From the NCBI RefSeq assembly GCF_964204645.1, contig NC_134030.1:12821947-12885946 (forward strand): a DNA stretch of 64,000 nucleotides, read 5' to 3'. Shown one piece after another: positions 10,084 through 22,159 of this stretch. The notes under the pieces are model-generated. The model worked only from the letters and a program-made list of their open reading frames with translations, was not told the origin of the DNA and made no database searches. Source of the stretch: Tubulanus polymorphus. Taxonomy: Eukaryota; Nemertea; Palaeonemertea; Tubulaniformes; Tubulanidae. A program made the translations under genes and the position numbers. Position 1 is the stretch's first letter, and the number at the start of each line of letters is the position of its first letter.

Positions 10084-13000
10084 GTACGTATGTATCTTGT
10101 TGCAACATGCCCATGTGCCTAATACATGTTTTTATCTCAATAATGTGCTTACAATTTGTGTAAACGTATTGTGTGTTTTACTTTCACCAAGATTTGTTCA
10201 TACCGGTTTAGCAAAGTATATTTAGGTGCTATCACTTTCTCTACTAAACAAATGAGAAATTTCCTAGTATTCATTCTCAAATCTACCAACTGTCTGCAAA
10301 AGCTTGTTTTTTTCTTAACATCGATTTTTATCAATTTTGCAAGGGTATCCGCTTCATGCTGAAACAAAATCTTTCATCAATTGATACAGAACCTAATGAT
10401 TATCATCAGCCAAAAATGGCAGCAGTAGCTCATCTGTCTGGTACACTGTCAAGAACGGTGCGATAGATTTTGCCATTGAAACATAAGTGTGTAGCCTCGG
10501 TATCACCATGCTGGATACAGCTAGGTCTTTGTACGATACGGTTTGGATGTTGGTATATCTGCTTTCTTTGATGTCTGTAAGTGTTCCAAAAACATAACAA
10601 TGAACGGTAAAATTTCAATAGCATGTTCTGCTGCTTGTGGATTGCATAGCCTCCTGAATAGATAATCATTCATGGAATTCATTTGTTCGATTTAAAGTGC
10701 TTATTTCACCACGGATTGTTTTAAAGCTAATAAAGCTAAGTTCATTGTTTTAAATCAAATCTATTGGTTGGCTTCGCTATTCATACAGCACAAAAGTTTA
10801 TTATTCTTCAGTGGAACGACGCACGTGGAAATGTGTGTTTGACTACAATGACATCAGCAATCGTGGGTTTTTCACAGCAAACGCGCACCTGCTGTGTATG
10901 GTAAACTGGTGAAAATAGCCGACTTAAAAGTCTTATTTCTCAGTAATGGCTTTACTTAAATCAAAATTAGTATCACACTTATCATTTATACATATATCAC
11001 ATTTAGAAGTTTTACACAATATTCTATTTAGAGGGGACTTGACCTTTAAGGAAACACATTTGTAAATGTGACGGAAAATGTATCAAAAACTTAGTTATGT
11101 TTACTTATGTTTTCTTTGCATATTCTAGGCTGTGTATCTCTTATGATGATGCTATAACCTGTCAATCGAAATTACCTCAGCATGGAGCCATATTGGCTGT
11201 TTCTAAGGGTATACTAGCTGATATACTACCCTGATATACTAGCACATGGTCTTGTGGGTGTTACATATGTTGGCTATTTCATCTTGCAATAGTTCATAAA
11301 ATTTCTAATTTACATTGGGTCCATCTATAGATAATTGAAGAAGTTTTGATAAGTCAAGATCACTGACAAACACTCAGTAATGGATCGAAGCATATCTTCC
11401 ACTTAAGCTTGGCCAATAATGTTTGATCCATAATATGAAAACCGAATTTGGTCATAGACTCGGCATCTTACCAACATATCTGATTGTTTTGTTTGAGCCT
11501 GTTGGATTGGATAAGTTAAGACATATTCTTGGTCCTTGATATTTTTTCGCATAAGGCCTTTTATATGAGGCAAAATCCCAAAACGCAGAAGGTACGAGAT
11601 TTTACGTTCACTAAATGAAAATAGTGCTCTTCTACTGTCCGGTAAACATTCCTTGACTATGTTGTTGAATCCAGAACAAGAGTTGTCGCTGCGGTAACTA
11701 TTTATCAAATTTAAAGCAAACAAAATTTCCGATTTCAAGACAGCATCTTTCGAAACACATGAATCCATTGAGTGATGAAATAAAATAATATCAAGATTTC
11801 ATATTTTCTTTTTGCAAACTAAACCCTTTTAATTTGGAATAAAGGTCCAATGGCCCTGTGGCTCACCATTAAATCATTTAGTGCATATATTGTCAAAAAT
11901 ATTATACTAAATATAAATTAATTTGGATTGAAGATGTATGAGGCTGACAATATATGCGCCTGCAGATGTGTTAGAGTTCTGTGTATACTATCATTGCCGA
12001 GTCACTGTGCTATATATAGACTCACTCAGGTGATTACTAACACCCACACCCATATACTGTAACCTATATTCGCAGGCGGCTGACTGCGGACGCGGGTATA
12101 TACAAATGTACTAGCGACACAGTATAAGATTGGCCGCAATTTCACAAGTCAGAATACATCCATCCACAGAATGTCAAAAATATACAAACATATACAGACT
12201 TTTTTTTCTAGAAATAAAAAAATACCGGCTATGATTGGAAGACCCACTACGAACCCTGTCATTGGTATCGTCATACTTGCTAGTTCAGAATTGCAACTGA
12301 ATTGAATAGCCTACTCGCTTATATTCGTGTCAACAAACAAATTATAAGCAAACGTACGATACCTAATCGAATAAAATGTTCGCCATTTTGTGTTGGGTTT
12401 CACATTAGGCTTTCCAATTACATCAGAGACGCTGAAATTCCTGGAATTTCCCGTATATCCCACAAACAGGCAATCACATTCATTGTAGCTCAGGTTACAA
12501 GGTCAACTCAAATAAATAGAAGCGAGGAAATTTAGGGGGTTTATAAAGTGAGGGCCTGTAGGTCGAAAAGTACCTTGATATCAGTCGAACTAAAAACGGC
12601 GACACTTCCAGGAAGGATTGAACTTTTATATATTTCAATTTCAAGCATGCAAATTGTCATATATAAAAACGTGCCATTATTAAGTGCTAAAAAGCAGGGT
12701 TTTTGCGTGTTTTTCAAGAATAAGTCCCCTAAAAATAACTCGATCACTATGAAATTTTTGTGGGCTCGAGAACTCATTAAGCCAAACCATGAAACCAAAA
12801 ATCAACACAATCGGTTCAACAGCCAATGTTTGTGCCTTGTTGACACACTGGTACTCAATTCATTTTCAATGAAAACTGCTTCATCAGACCGTTTGCATAG
12901 GCAAACCTATGGTTCGCCAAAAATTATATGAAGCATATGTAGATACATTTAACTTGATGATAGTTTAGGGTAACATGCAATTGCTGTCAAAACTGTATGG

Positions 13001-13148
13001 TTACTACTCGTAGAACTTGAAAGCATGTTATTCAATGATGTCGTAGATTTTGTAAATTCAATCGATGCCAAATGTCATTTCCTTTTCATGTGGCTTTTTA
13101 AAGCAGCTTCTTCCATGTTACTTATACTGAAACTTTGCTGGCATTTTT
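10084..13148. other. Probable intron or intergenic; no feature identified
   Basis: About 3 kb without a recognised exon. The longest open frames (minus 11768-11403; plus 12548-12931) show no known domain and ordinary AT-rich composition. A short piece on the minus strand near 11872-11843 matches the plus strand at 5372-5405 (GCCATTGGACC..CCTTTA type), a further degenerate repeat end. Confidence 0.4.
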
Positions 13149-13690
13149 AGCCCACTTGGGACTTTAGTCCCGGCGGGCTATTGTGTCCACTTTTCGTCTG
13201 TCTGTAGTCTGAAACCAATTATTTTGGGAAATATTTTGTTCATACATGTGTCTATCCAAGATACATCGTCAATTATTTTGGGAAATATTTTGTTCATACA
13301 TGTGTCTATCCAAGATACATCGTCAACCCAAAAAATGGGCCATTGAGAATCAAAATAGCAGACTGGTGGCTTTTACATATGTTTGTGTCCCCCAGAGGCC
13401 CATCTGCACGAGGAAAGTTGGGTTAATCAGACTCAAGATGGCCCTCCTGTGACCTTTTTTGTGCCCGAAATGTCAATTTTGGCACAAAGTTTTTGAGGAA
13501 AATATCAGCAGGTGTTAACTTGTAGTCTCTTCACTTGAAATTGGGATCACCCGATTTTTTTTCCTGCCACCAAGGCGAGAGAAATATTGAATAATATACA
13601 ATTTGTCTATTGGCACCTATGCATATTTCATAACCATGATCAATGGCAATGTTGTAGCTCATGACATGTTCAGAATCCCACAATGTACAA
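13149..13690 (+). mobile_element. Family A fragment, 5' half, with a local duplication
   Basis: 5' hairpin AGCCCACTTGGGACTTTAGT at 13149. Inside, a ~55-bp segment (AATTATTTTGGGAAATATTT.. CCAAGATACATCGTC) is repeated head to tail at about 13216-13325. The copy is lost after one internal unit where the fragment at 13680 begins. Confidence 0.7.
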
Positions 13691-13790
13691 AGAATTTTAA
13701 AATCGAGAATTTATTTCTAAAATGAAAAATACACGACGTTTCGATCTCACATTAGAGACCATCGTCATTTTGACGATTTCGATGCCAGGG
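13675..13790 (-). mobile_element. Penelope-like terminal fragment with degenerate hammerhead motif
   Basis: On the minus strand it reads ATGACGA, a 6-bp stem GGTCTC/GAGATC, then GAAACGTCGTG, and continues into AAATTCTCGATTTTAAAATT. The same order occurs at 63207-63300. Penelope-like retroelements are known to carry short hammerhead ribozymes in their terminal repeats. Here the first core C is changed to A, so this copy is probably inactive. Confidence 0.4.
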
Positions 13791-14855
13791 CACTTGAGAA
13801 TGATATCGATGATCACGAATTACGTAGCTTCCTCGATAACCATGTCACACATTATAAACCACAGACTATAGACCACAGCACCATTTACTGAAGAATGCCT
13901 ACCAAATAAAAGCATTACCACTCACACATAGATGTCAATGAATAAATAACTAAATAAATCAATGAATAAAGAAAACACTGAAACCATCACAGTCAGGTTT
14001 GAGATTATCACTAAAAACACAGGCCGAGGGTATATATACAGGGGAAAACAGGTTAATTGAGTAAAATAGTGAGTGAGTAAATAATAAGTGTTTGGCAAGG
14101 CATGAAGTAATATACTTAGAAGGACTATGACGTCATGCCAATGCTAGTAAAATGGATCGAAAGTCGAAAGAAAGCGCTGACTCTTTTCATTTTCATAGTA
14201 ACTTCAAATTGTAACTCTGTTCTTGTAAAACAGTGGACTCAGCTGAAAAAAATGTGACTCAAAAATGTTTCAATACGCGTTATAGGCCTCACTTTCATTA
14301 CCGGAAGTATGTATCAGTTTTCAGAACCTGTCAATTACAATCCAATAAAAATCTGTCGCTTCAAAGGTTCAGTAAGCATTTTCTTATAGATTATACACTC
14401 ACTCACCTTTTCCAAGATATGCCAATAACAACAATGTGTAAAAGATTTTCAAATAGCGATTGGTTCCGTCAAACACACCTAACATATAAACCAGAGCCAA
14501 AAACAAATGAAACGTCAGTCGATTTCGATCGTCGCTTCATCTTGGTTTAATTGTGTATTGTAGGGTTGTTGCCGCTACGTGTGTTTTAAAGAAGGACAGT
14601 GAAGTTGGGAAAGGGCCAGTGAATCTTGGAAATTGTTCAATTAACTTCAAACAGTTTAGCCTAGGCGTAAATGAAATCATGCAGCATCCAGGTTTACACC
14701 ATGCATGTGGAGAGGGTCAATTTGAGTAATTGGGGAAAACCCACTACCGTGTGTATTCGTGGTGATCATCATTTTGCAGTTGCGTGTGAATACTACATGT
14801 TTAGGGCTTCAAGGAGATCATGGCAGTATATTTGCCATTACATGGGCAGTGCATG

Positions 14856-17477
14856 CAGTGCTTCATCTAGCCAAAAATAGAGGGGCGGTCCGCCCCGCCC
14901 CCAAAAATAGCCGCCCTGGTGTCCCATACTTGCCCTTGTGCCCTCATCACTTGCCGTAGGTCCGCCCTCCTGCCCTTGTCAGTCGGCTTTCAAAATGAGC
15001 CGTCGCATCCGACTGTTAGTAAGTATCCTGCGACGGCTATGAAATATCTCGTATGATATCAACGATAGTAGCTCATGTGATCAGTGGTTATATTTAAATG
15101 TACTGCAGTCAGTGTGCATCGTGTGAAAACGTGCCTCAGACGCGTGGCCTAGTTTAAGTTTCCAGGAAAATGGCTGACTTCCAAACTACTGCCAATCATT
15201 CTAGCGACTGCCGCTGTAAACCTGGTAGTGTATATTCGATGGATTGTTTCGTTTTGAACACATCGTGATGCTCTGGATATTTTTATCTAGACTATTAGAC
15301 AAATTTTACATATACAAGGTGAAAAACTCGCAGAGACAATTAGTTTGAGTAGCCTAATAGCAATAATGTGTTCTTAAGCTGGCTGCTTACCAATTATCAA
15401 CAGTTACTTGCCAATCACTAACACTATCAATTTAAATCAATTAATTTGATATTTCTAAGATTAAAAATATGCAATTTCATGTGGGCCTATACACTATTGC
15501 TGGCTCTTTTTCGCTGTATCATTTGCTTTTGAGATTGCTTTTTCTACTATTTTTTGTCTGCAACTGGTTTTCCAAACTGGTTTTCCAAATCATTTTGAAA
15601 GCCCTATCAATATTGATTAACTTTTGTTCATTGACAGGCATAGGTGTAAGGATGTACTGTGGTCTAGTGTGTCACTCATGGCAAAATCAGAGTTAAACAT
15701 AGCTTTAAGTCCTCAATCGTAGTAGGGGGTACCTCAATTCTATGCAATAGGGAACATTGCAGGTTGCCCCTAATACAGACATGAGTGCGTTATTATGTGC
15801 CCTTGCTCCAATGGAATCACGCACAAAAATGCTCTTATTTGAAATCAGCACCCTGCCCCTTTTTAGCCCACTTGGGATTTTAGTCCCAGCGGGCTATTGC
15901 GTTCACTTTTCGTCCGTTGTCCGTCCGTCCGTCCGTCGTCCGTCCGTCCGTACGTCCGTAGACGGAATCCAGTTATTTTGGGAAGTTTTGAAGACCCTTT
16001 AAGGTAATGTCTTGATATTTGTGTTACACATGTATCTACCCTAGACACATCTTCAGCCCAAAAACTGGCCCTGTCAGATTCAAGATGGCCGACTGGCAGC
16101 CATTGTTGTTCGCCAAAATCAGCACTTTTTACACATTTTTGAACTTTTTGAGGGAAATTTTGAAGACGCTTTTATCAATTACCTTGATCTTTCGGATATA
16201 TGTGAATTCCCCCAGGGCCCATCAGCATAACAAAAATTGGGTCGATCGGACTCAAGATGGCCGTCCTATGACCTTTTTAGTGCCCAAAAATGTTATTTTT
16301 GGCCCAAATTCTGAGTCCTGTAGCTTCCTACTGGTTTATCATTTCTCATTGCAATTTGTGATGGGTATTCTTTGGAAAGGGATGTTTTATACCTGAGATA
16401 GGTATTTTTCATCAGCCTATTATGACGCAATTGGCGGCCATCTTGGTGTCAGCAGTACTCATTCTAATGGGAAAAAGTTTTTCCACATTATATTGATACC
16501 TAAGCGTATTTTGTTACCACAATCAATTATAAAGTTGTAGCTCATAACGTGTTCTATGATTGTGGTGAGTTTGAAGGTCATTGGTTTTTGTATATGGCCA
16601 CCAGGGGGCGTTGAATAATACAATATCTTAGTATTTCTATATTATATTCGTATCAATGCATATTTTGTAACCACAATCAATTGCAAAGTTGTAGCTCATG
16701 ACATCATCTATGATTGTGGCAAGTTTTAAGGCCATTAGTTATTCTATATGGTCACCAGGGGGCGTTGAATAGTAGAATAACTTAGTATTTCCTTATTGTA
16801 TTGGTACCTAGGCATATTTTGTTACCACAATCAATTAGAAAGTTGTAGCTCATAACGTGTTCTATGATTGTGGTGAGTTTGAAGGTCATTGGTTTTTGTA
16901 TATGGCCACCAGGGGGCGTTGAATAATACAATATCTTAGTATTTCTATATATTATTCGTATCAATGCATATTTTGTAACCACAATCAATTGCAAAGTTGT
17001 AGCTCATGACATCATCTATGATTGTGGCAAGTTTTAAGGCCATTAGTTATTCTATATGGTCACCAGGGGGCGTTGAATAGTAGAATAACTTAGTATTTAC
17101 TTATTGTATTGGTACCTAGGCATATTTTGTTACCATGATCAATTACTAAGTTATAGGTCGTGACGTGTTCTATGATTGTGGTGAGTTTCAAGGTCATTGG
17201 GTTTTGAATATGGTCACCAGGGGGCGTTGAATAGTAGAATAACTTAGTATTTCCATATTAAAGTGGTAACGAGGCATATTTTGTTATCACAATCAATTAC
17301 AAAATCGTAGCTGCTGACATGTTCTATGATTGTGGTGAGTTTCAAGGTCATTGAATTCTGTATATGGTCACCAGGGGGCGTTGAATATTGAAATTGTTAG
17401 ATTGTTGAGCATTTGGAACCACTTCCCAAGTGGGCATGGTGTCCCTGGACCCCTAGTTAATGCTAGATGAAGCCCTG
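14856..17477. mobile_element. Family C DNA transposon, copy 2, interrupted
   Basis: Left terminus CAGTGCTTCATCTAG at 14856; right terminus at 17463-17477 (TAGATGAAGCCCTG, one base changed from the copy 1 end). Flanks GCATG (14851-14855) and GGATG (17478-17482) match at four of five bases, agreeing with the 5-bp duplication of copy 1. Internal sequence is about 90 % like 5478-6459 by eye, with a ~70-bp extra segment around 15148-15240. A family A element (15865-17457) has inserted in its T run close to the right end. Confidence 0.8.
15865..17457 (+). mobile_element. Family A element, complete copy with insertion site resolved
   Basis: Because it sits inside a family C copy whose uninterrupted form exists at 5478-6459, its ends are defined: the host reads CCCTTTTTT-AATGATAG empty and CCCCTTTTT / TTAATGCTAG filled. 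The element runs from AGCCCACTTGGG to CCCCTAG|T, inserted in the T run without a clear target duplication, as expected for Helitron/Helentron-type insertion at T-T or A-T. About 1.59 kb, non-coding, with a CGTCC microsatellite at 15918-15957 and seven to eight ~155-bp internal units; one two-unit block is duplicated almost exactly (16500-16800 and 16820-17110). Confidence 0.8.
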
Positions 17478-17649
17478 GGATGAGATTGAATTTGGGTCAG
17501 TTGGCACAACGAACCCTGAACTGTGCGCGCCGCCGTGGTAAACAATAAGGGCAAGCTCTCATTCTAAATCTTTAGAATATGGAGTAGGTCTAAGGCCAAA
17601 AAAAAAGATGCCTTGTTTCTCATCACACTTTTGTTTTTTACCATGACGA

Positions 17650-17825
17650 GGGCGGGCGGTTTTTATTTTTATGTACTTTTAAAAAAAAAAAAGTAGAAAT
17701 AAAAAGAACTGTTTGAATTTTTTTTGGGGATGCGGGAGGTGTCTTTTTATTTTTATTATATCAATAAAAATATCCCTCTGACATATTTTCTTCAGATGCG
17801 GGAGGTAGTTTTTTATTTTTATTTA
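17650..17825. repeat. Subterminal repeats of the 6.7-kb transposon (left)
   Basis: Three spaced motifs of the type GACGAGGGCGGGCGG / GATGCGGGAGGT, each followed by a TTTTTATTTTTAT tract. The same motif, in direct orientation rather than inverted, recurs three times at 24150-24270 (GATGCGGGCGGGCGG, GATGCGGGAGGGCGG, GATGCGGGCGGG). These are candidate transposase-binding sites. Confidence 0.6.
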
Positions 17826-18474
17826 ACTGGAAAATCACTGCTTAATCCTGAAAATGATTGGTGAATCCTGAAAATCCATTGCAACACCTCAAATAAAAAA
17901 AAGAGTAAACTTCAAAATTAAACAATAAAAACATTATATTAACCATAAAATGTTACAAAACTTAATTGAATGATTAACAAACTTGATTTATAAAATGAAA
18001 TTACAAACTTAATAAAAATGAATTACAGTTTTAACATAATAATATAGATACGATTTGAGACCATCGAGAAGCAACGCCCAATATTGATGGAAAACATACA
18101 ATTTGGCCTAACACTAAAGGGACATTGTCGGAATTTATGCTAGACATTGGCTTGGTTTATAAAATGAAATTACAAACTTGATAAAAATGAATTACAGAAT
18201 TTTAACATAATAATGTACATATGATTTGAGACCATCTAGAGCCAAAGCCCAATATGGATGGAAAACACACATATTGGCCTAACACCTAACCCTTGTCGAA
18301 ATTTATACTGGACATTGGCTCTAAATAGCTGTATATCCAGTATAAACTTTTCAACCAACAAAAATGTATAAAAATATAATATGTAAAAATGCAAATTTAC
18401 TTGAAGCCCAATGTTCTACAGGCTGCAAATTAGAATCTAATTCAAGGCAATGCGTACATATAGTGTGCCAAAAT

Positions 18475-21042
18475 TTACTTGTCAAATACTTTCCTTTTAC
18501 GCTTGAGAACACGACCTAATTTTGTGTCAAAGCAGGGTTCACAGATGGGGTACAAGTCAACCGAACCAGCTGCAGTGGTGAAATCCTCCTGACCCCCACA
18601 ATTGGTGCAGATATTGACAAACTGTTGACTGGAGTAATACGGGACTTCAATAGGCGATAAGCAGTTTAGATTTTTGCGTATGTATACCTTATCGCCTAAC
18701 AACTTCTCATCTTCATTTTCAGATTCAAACACTATTTCTTTTATAGTGGTACCACATACATAGAGCACAGACTCCATCAACACCATAAGATTTTCCCGTT
18801 CTTTAGGCGATAGCTTTTTAGCCGAATATAAAACACGGGATTTGTCACACTCGCTACAAATAGCAATTTCACCAACATTTTTAGCAGTTTGTGCTGTAGG
18901 ATTGAAGGGAATTTCATGCCCACCAGTTTTCTGGGTGCTAGATGGGGGCTTGTCGGTGGTTTTTGTACCATAAACCTCAGTAAATGGTTTGTAATGTTCC
19001 CCAGAATCATCTACCACAGGGAATGGGAGGAAATGTATTTCCTTGAAGTCGTCTGCCGGTATAGTTGAAAGGGAGCAGAGCTGGCAATCGAATGCACCAC
19101 ATTTTTTAAGGCAGAAACTGTATTGACCAGTCTGCCCACAGTGTTTAAGGAGATTCTTAATGACCTGGCTTTTATGTACATCCCGAGATTTAGAGTAAGG
19201 GTCTAGTTGTTCATCTAAGTCATTTACAGTTTCGAAAAATTCTCTGATTTCTTCTTCCGTAGCTGATTCCATGCATGTGAAACTCTCACCTTTAAGTTCT
19301 AATTTTTCAATGAGGGAATTCAGTAACTGCTTTGCAGGGCGGGTTGAATCTAAGAGAGCAGGGCCCATCCCATCATTTTTCTCAACAGCAGCTCTTATCT
19401 CTTTCATATTACTACACCCAGAGAGAATGTTTTCGAAACTGTCAGTAGACTCCTGCCGCATAAGACCAACACATTGTAGGGCAATATTGATAATTGACAT
19501 TATGCGCTCAACTGGGTTTAACCAGCTATTATATGGTGGTGTTCTTACAGCAACCAAGAGATCAAGCTGAAATCTCAAGAAAATACACAGATACGACAAC
19601 TGTACAGTTATAAAATTAAGCCTGTGGTCAGGGCCACCATCCGAATAAATAAACAGAATTGGCTTTCTAACCTGAGTATCCAATATCTTGATAATTTCAG
19701 TGGCATGTCGAATTGGGCTAGACGGTTCTAATATACTATCTTTGAGATTCACAAAGACTTGCCCAGAATAGAAACTCCCAGTGATTGAGTCTGGCACATC
19801 AATCAGCAATGTCACACTTGGAGTCAACCCAAACTTTGTGAAATCATGATCACCAACTGAAAATAGCTTATCCTTGTCTACAATTACCTGCTTACCACGA
19901 TCACACGCTGCCACAGGATATCCCGGTTCACCTAATTTGATTTTATGTTTATCATCTATTGAAATAAAGACACATTTATCTCTAAACCTAATGGCCATCT
20001 CACGTTCGTATTTGTACAATGCTGATGCATAGTGAGAATCAATGTGTGAGTGCCTCACCTGCCTTTTCTGCACCATATACTTCAATTTTAACCTACCCGT
20101 GTATTGGTAGGCAGATTTTGAATATGGGTCCTTCGGCCAAAATTGAAGTCTAAGCCATTGTTCAGAAGGTATAGGTGTACCTTCTGGACAATGGCTGGAG
20201 ACTTCTTTGTGTAGGTGGTGGATGGACATTGCTGTGGCAATATGGCACACAGCATCATGGCGACGATCATCTGTAACCTCGCCACAAATTTCATTTATAT
20301 ACTTCTCCACCTCAACCCAAAACGGCTAAAACTTGGCTTCCCGGCCTTGATTTAAGGTTCTCATATCTGCCACCAGATCTACATCCCCAGATTCCATAAT
20401 AAGCCTGACACGTGAATCAATTATGGCCTGCTCTGCAGTTTCTCCAACAGACATATCACCCGAAATAAGTTTATAGATATTTCTGAATACCAGAGGTTTT
20501 AATTTTACTACAGACCCGACCATTTTTTCAACAACTTTGCGCATTTCACGTGTATGGAATTTTGGCATGTCGGCCGACAGTTTAAGGATAATATGGCTAT
20601 TTGAATCTATTGTATCTTCATTTTCTGAGCATTTCCATACAAAATGCAAGGAACCAAGATTGTTTCCAGTACTGTAAGTGTACAAGACAGACCTAAATCC
20701 AACACCATACATTTTTATGCTTTTTATAACTTTGTACCTTTCTTGAGGATTTTCAGGTAGGTATTGGTTCAGAAATAGAGGTTCATTGTCACCCAATACA
20801 GTTAAAGCTTCATAAATGTCTGTCATATATTCAGCATGAATTTTGGGAAATGGCATACCATATGGCAAGTCTATAGTACTATAAGCGTCATCAACACTCC
20901 GTACTGGTTCCTGTAAACTGTGTATCCGATTCATTTCTGCTGTTCTCTTATTCAGATAATCGATATACTTGTCTAATGCCATAGCTAGGTTCTCTACCAT
21001 CTCCTTCATGTGCTTCCATTGGTCATCTGTAGAAATCCATTT
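18475..21042 (-). pseudogene. DDE-like transposase, exon 3 (catalytic and zinc-finger region), in-frame stop
   Basis: Acceptor TTGTATTCTAG|AAATGG at 21043; the frame runs to a stop at 18475-18477, about 855 codons, broken once by TAG at 20326-20328. The frame continues on both sides (..REAKF * PFWVEVEKYI..), so this is one nonsense mutation, not two genes. Downstream of the stop: VFISIDDKHKIKLGEPG (candidate first D), ILFIYSDGGPDHR (second D) and NSWLNPVERIMSI (E), an ordered D-D-E as in cut-and-paste transposases and retroviral-type integrases. The last 230 residues are cysteine-rich (CGQTG..C..C..CQLC; ICSECDK; CTNCGG..C..C), suggesting zinc binding, and the tail is basic (KRKRK). I do not recognise the family by name. 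Confidence 0.7.
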
Positions 21043-21499
21043 CTAGAATACAAAAATATTTGAATTTTGATAATCCCTTGTCAAAATTTTGTTTGTGGAA
21101 TACATGACTTGCCCACAGATTTTTACATTTAATACCATGGCCCTAAAAACAGAGCAGTTTGAAATGCAATGACATAAGCCTGAAGCATCACTGAGCAAGC
21201 TGAAATAAAGGCTTGTATGTAATAAACAGGAAGTGGATAAGTCCGTCAAAGTAATACATAGAAATATAAAGTCTGCTGTCCACCATTGAATTTTAACTAT
21301 TGATATAGTTCATAGTCAGTTAAAGAAAATAAAAATGCAATACAGACATCCTTGAAATAATGCCCATGACGTGTTCTTGTGTAGGAAATATTTTACATTT
21401 ACAATCTTGTTTGTGAATATATTCGCTAAAGTATAATTAATTTTCTCTAACTCGGTTTTCAAATATAATTTTAAAGTATGAAAATTCAAGGGGGTTTAC

Positions 21500-21652
21500 C
21501 TGTTGTAAAACAGTAAATAACATATCTCTAAATGATGACATCTCCGTTTCAGATAGTTGCGTACGTTTATGTTTGTGGAGCTCCGGGCGATTATACCCAT
21601 TTAGTGGCTTGAGTGCTGTTGGGATTTCGCAGCTCCGAGAAGCTAATTTATC
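21500..21652 (-). CDS. DDE-like transposase gene, exon 2
   Basis: 153 bp, 51 codons, phase 0 at both ends. Acceptor ATCTATTTTCAG|GATAAA, donor CAACAG|GTAAAC. The peptide starts DKLASRSCEIPTALKPLNGY and ends MLFTVLQQ. It is open and in register with exons 1 and 3, which supports the three-exon model. Confidence 0.65.
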
Positions 21653-21808
21653 CTGAAAATAGATATAAAACATTTTAAACGTGCATATAGCTTCCATTCA
21701 AAGTCTTGTGCGAAAAGTTAGTGGACATTTTATGCTTTCCGGAAAAAACGCATTAAAACATTTTCCGCAAATTGATCACAATGAATTTTAATGTCCGAAG
21801 AGAAACAA

Positions 21809-22154
21809 ATAGGGGTCCAGGGACACCATGCCCTCTTGGGATAAGTATAATTATACTTCAATGAAAAATGGCAAACCAGTAGGAAGCTACAGGACTCGGC
21901 TACCAGTAGGAAGCTACAGGAAAATTGACATTTTTGGGCACAAAAAAGGTCACAGGACGGCCATCTTGAGTGTGATCGACCCAATTTTTCTCATGCTGAT
22001 AGGCCCTTGGGGATACAAATACATACGAAAGATCAAGATAATTGATCAAAGCATCTTCAAAATTTCCCTTGAAAACTTCAAAAATGTGTAAGTGCTGATT
22101 TTGGTGAACAATAAACGCAATAGCCCGCTGGGACTAAAGTCCCAAGTGGGCTAA
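21809..22154 (-). mobile_element. Family A element, internally deleted, inside transposon intron
   Basis: On the minus strand: 5' hairpin AGCCCACTTGGGACTTTAGT at 22150, then the GGTCGATC and GGCCGTCCTGTGACC blocks, and the 3' end CATGGTGTCCCTGGACCCCT at 21811-21830. Only ~346 bp remain and all internal units are lost. It lies in the intron between exons 1 and 2 of the transposase gene, so it inserted after that transposon. Confidence 0.75.
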
Positions 22155-22159
22155 AAATG

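Noticed and set aside
11403-11768. 121-residue minus-strand open frame
   Set aside because: No domain, no splice context, no start context; length is within chance for AT-rich DNA.
10430-13000. Kinase-domain exons of the IRAK4-like gene
   Set aside because: No G-loop, HRD or DFG block is readable in any plus-strand frame of this stretch.
18777-19010. Alternative-frame open readings within the transposase exon
   Set aside because: They are shadows of the 855-codon frame that carries the D-D-E blocks.
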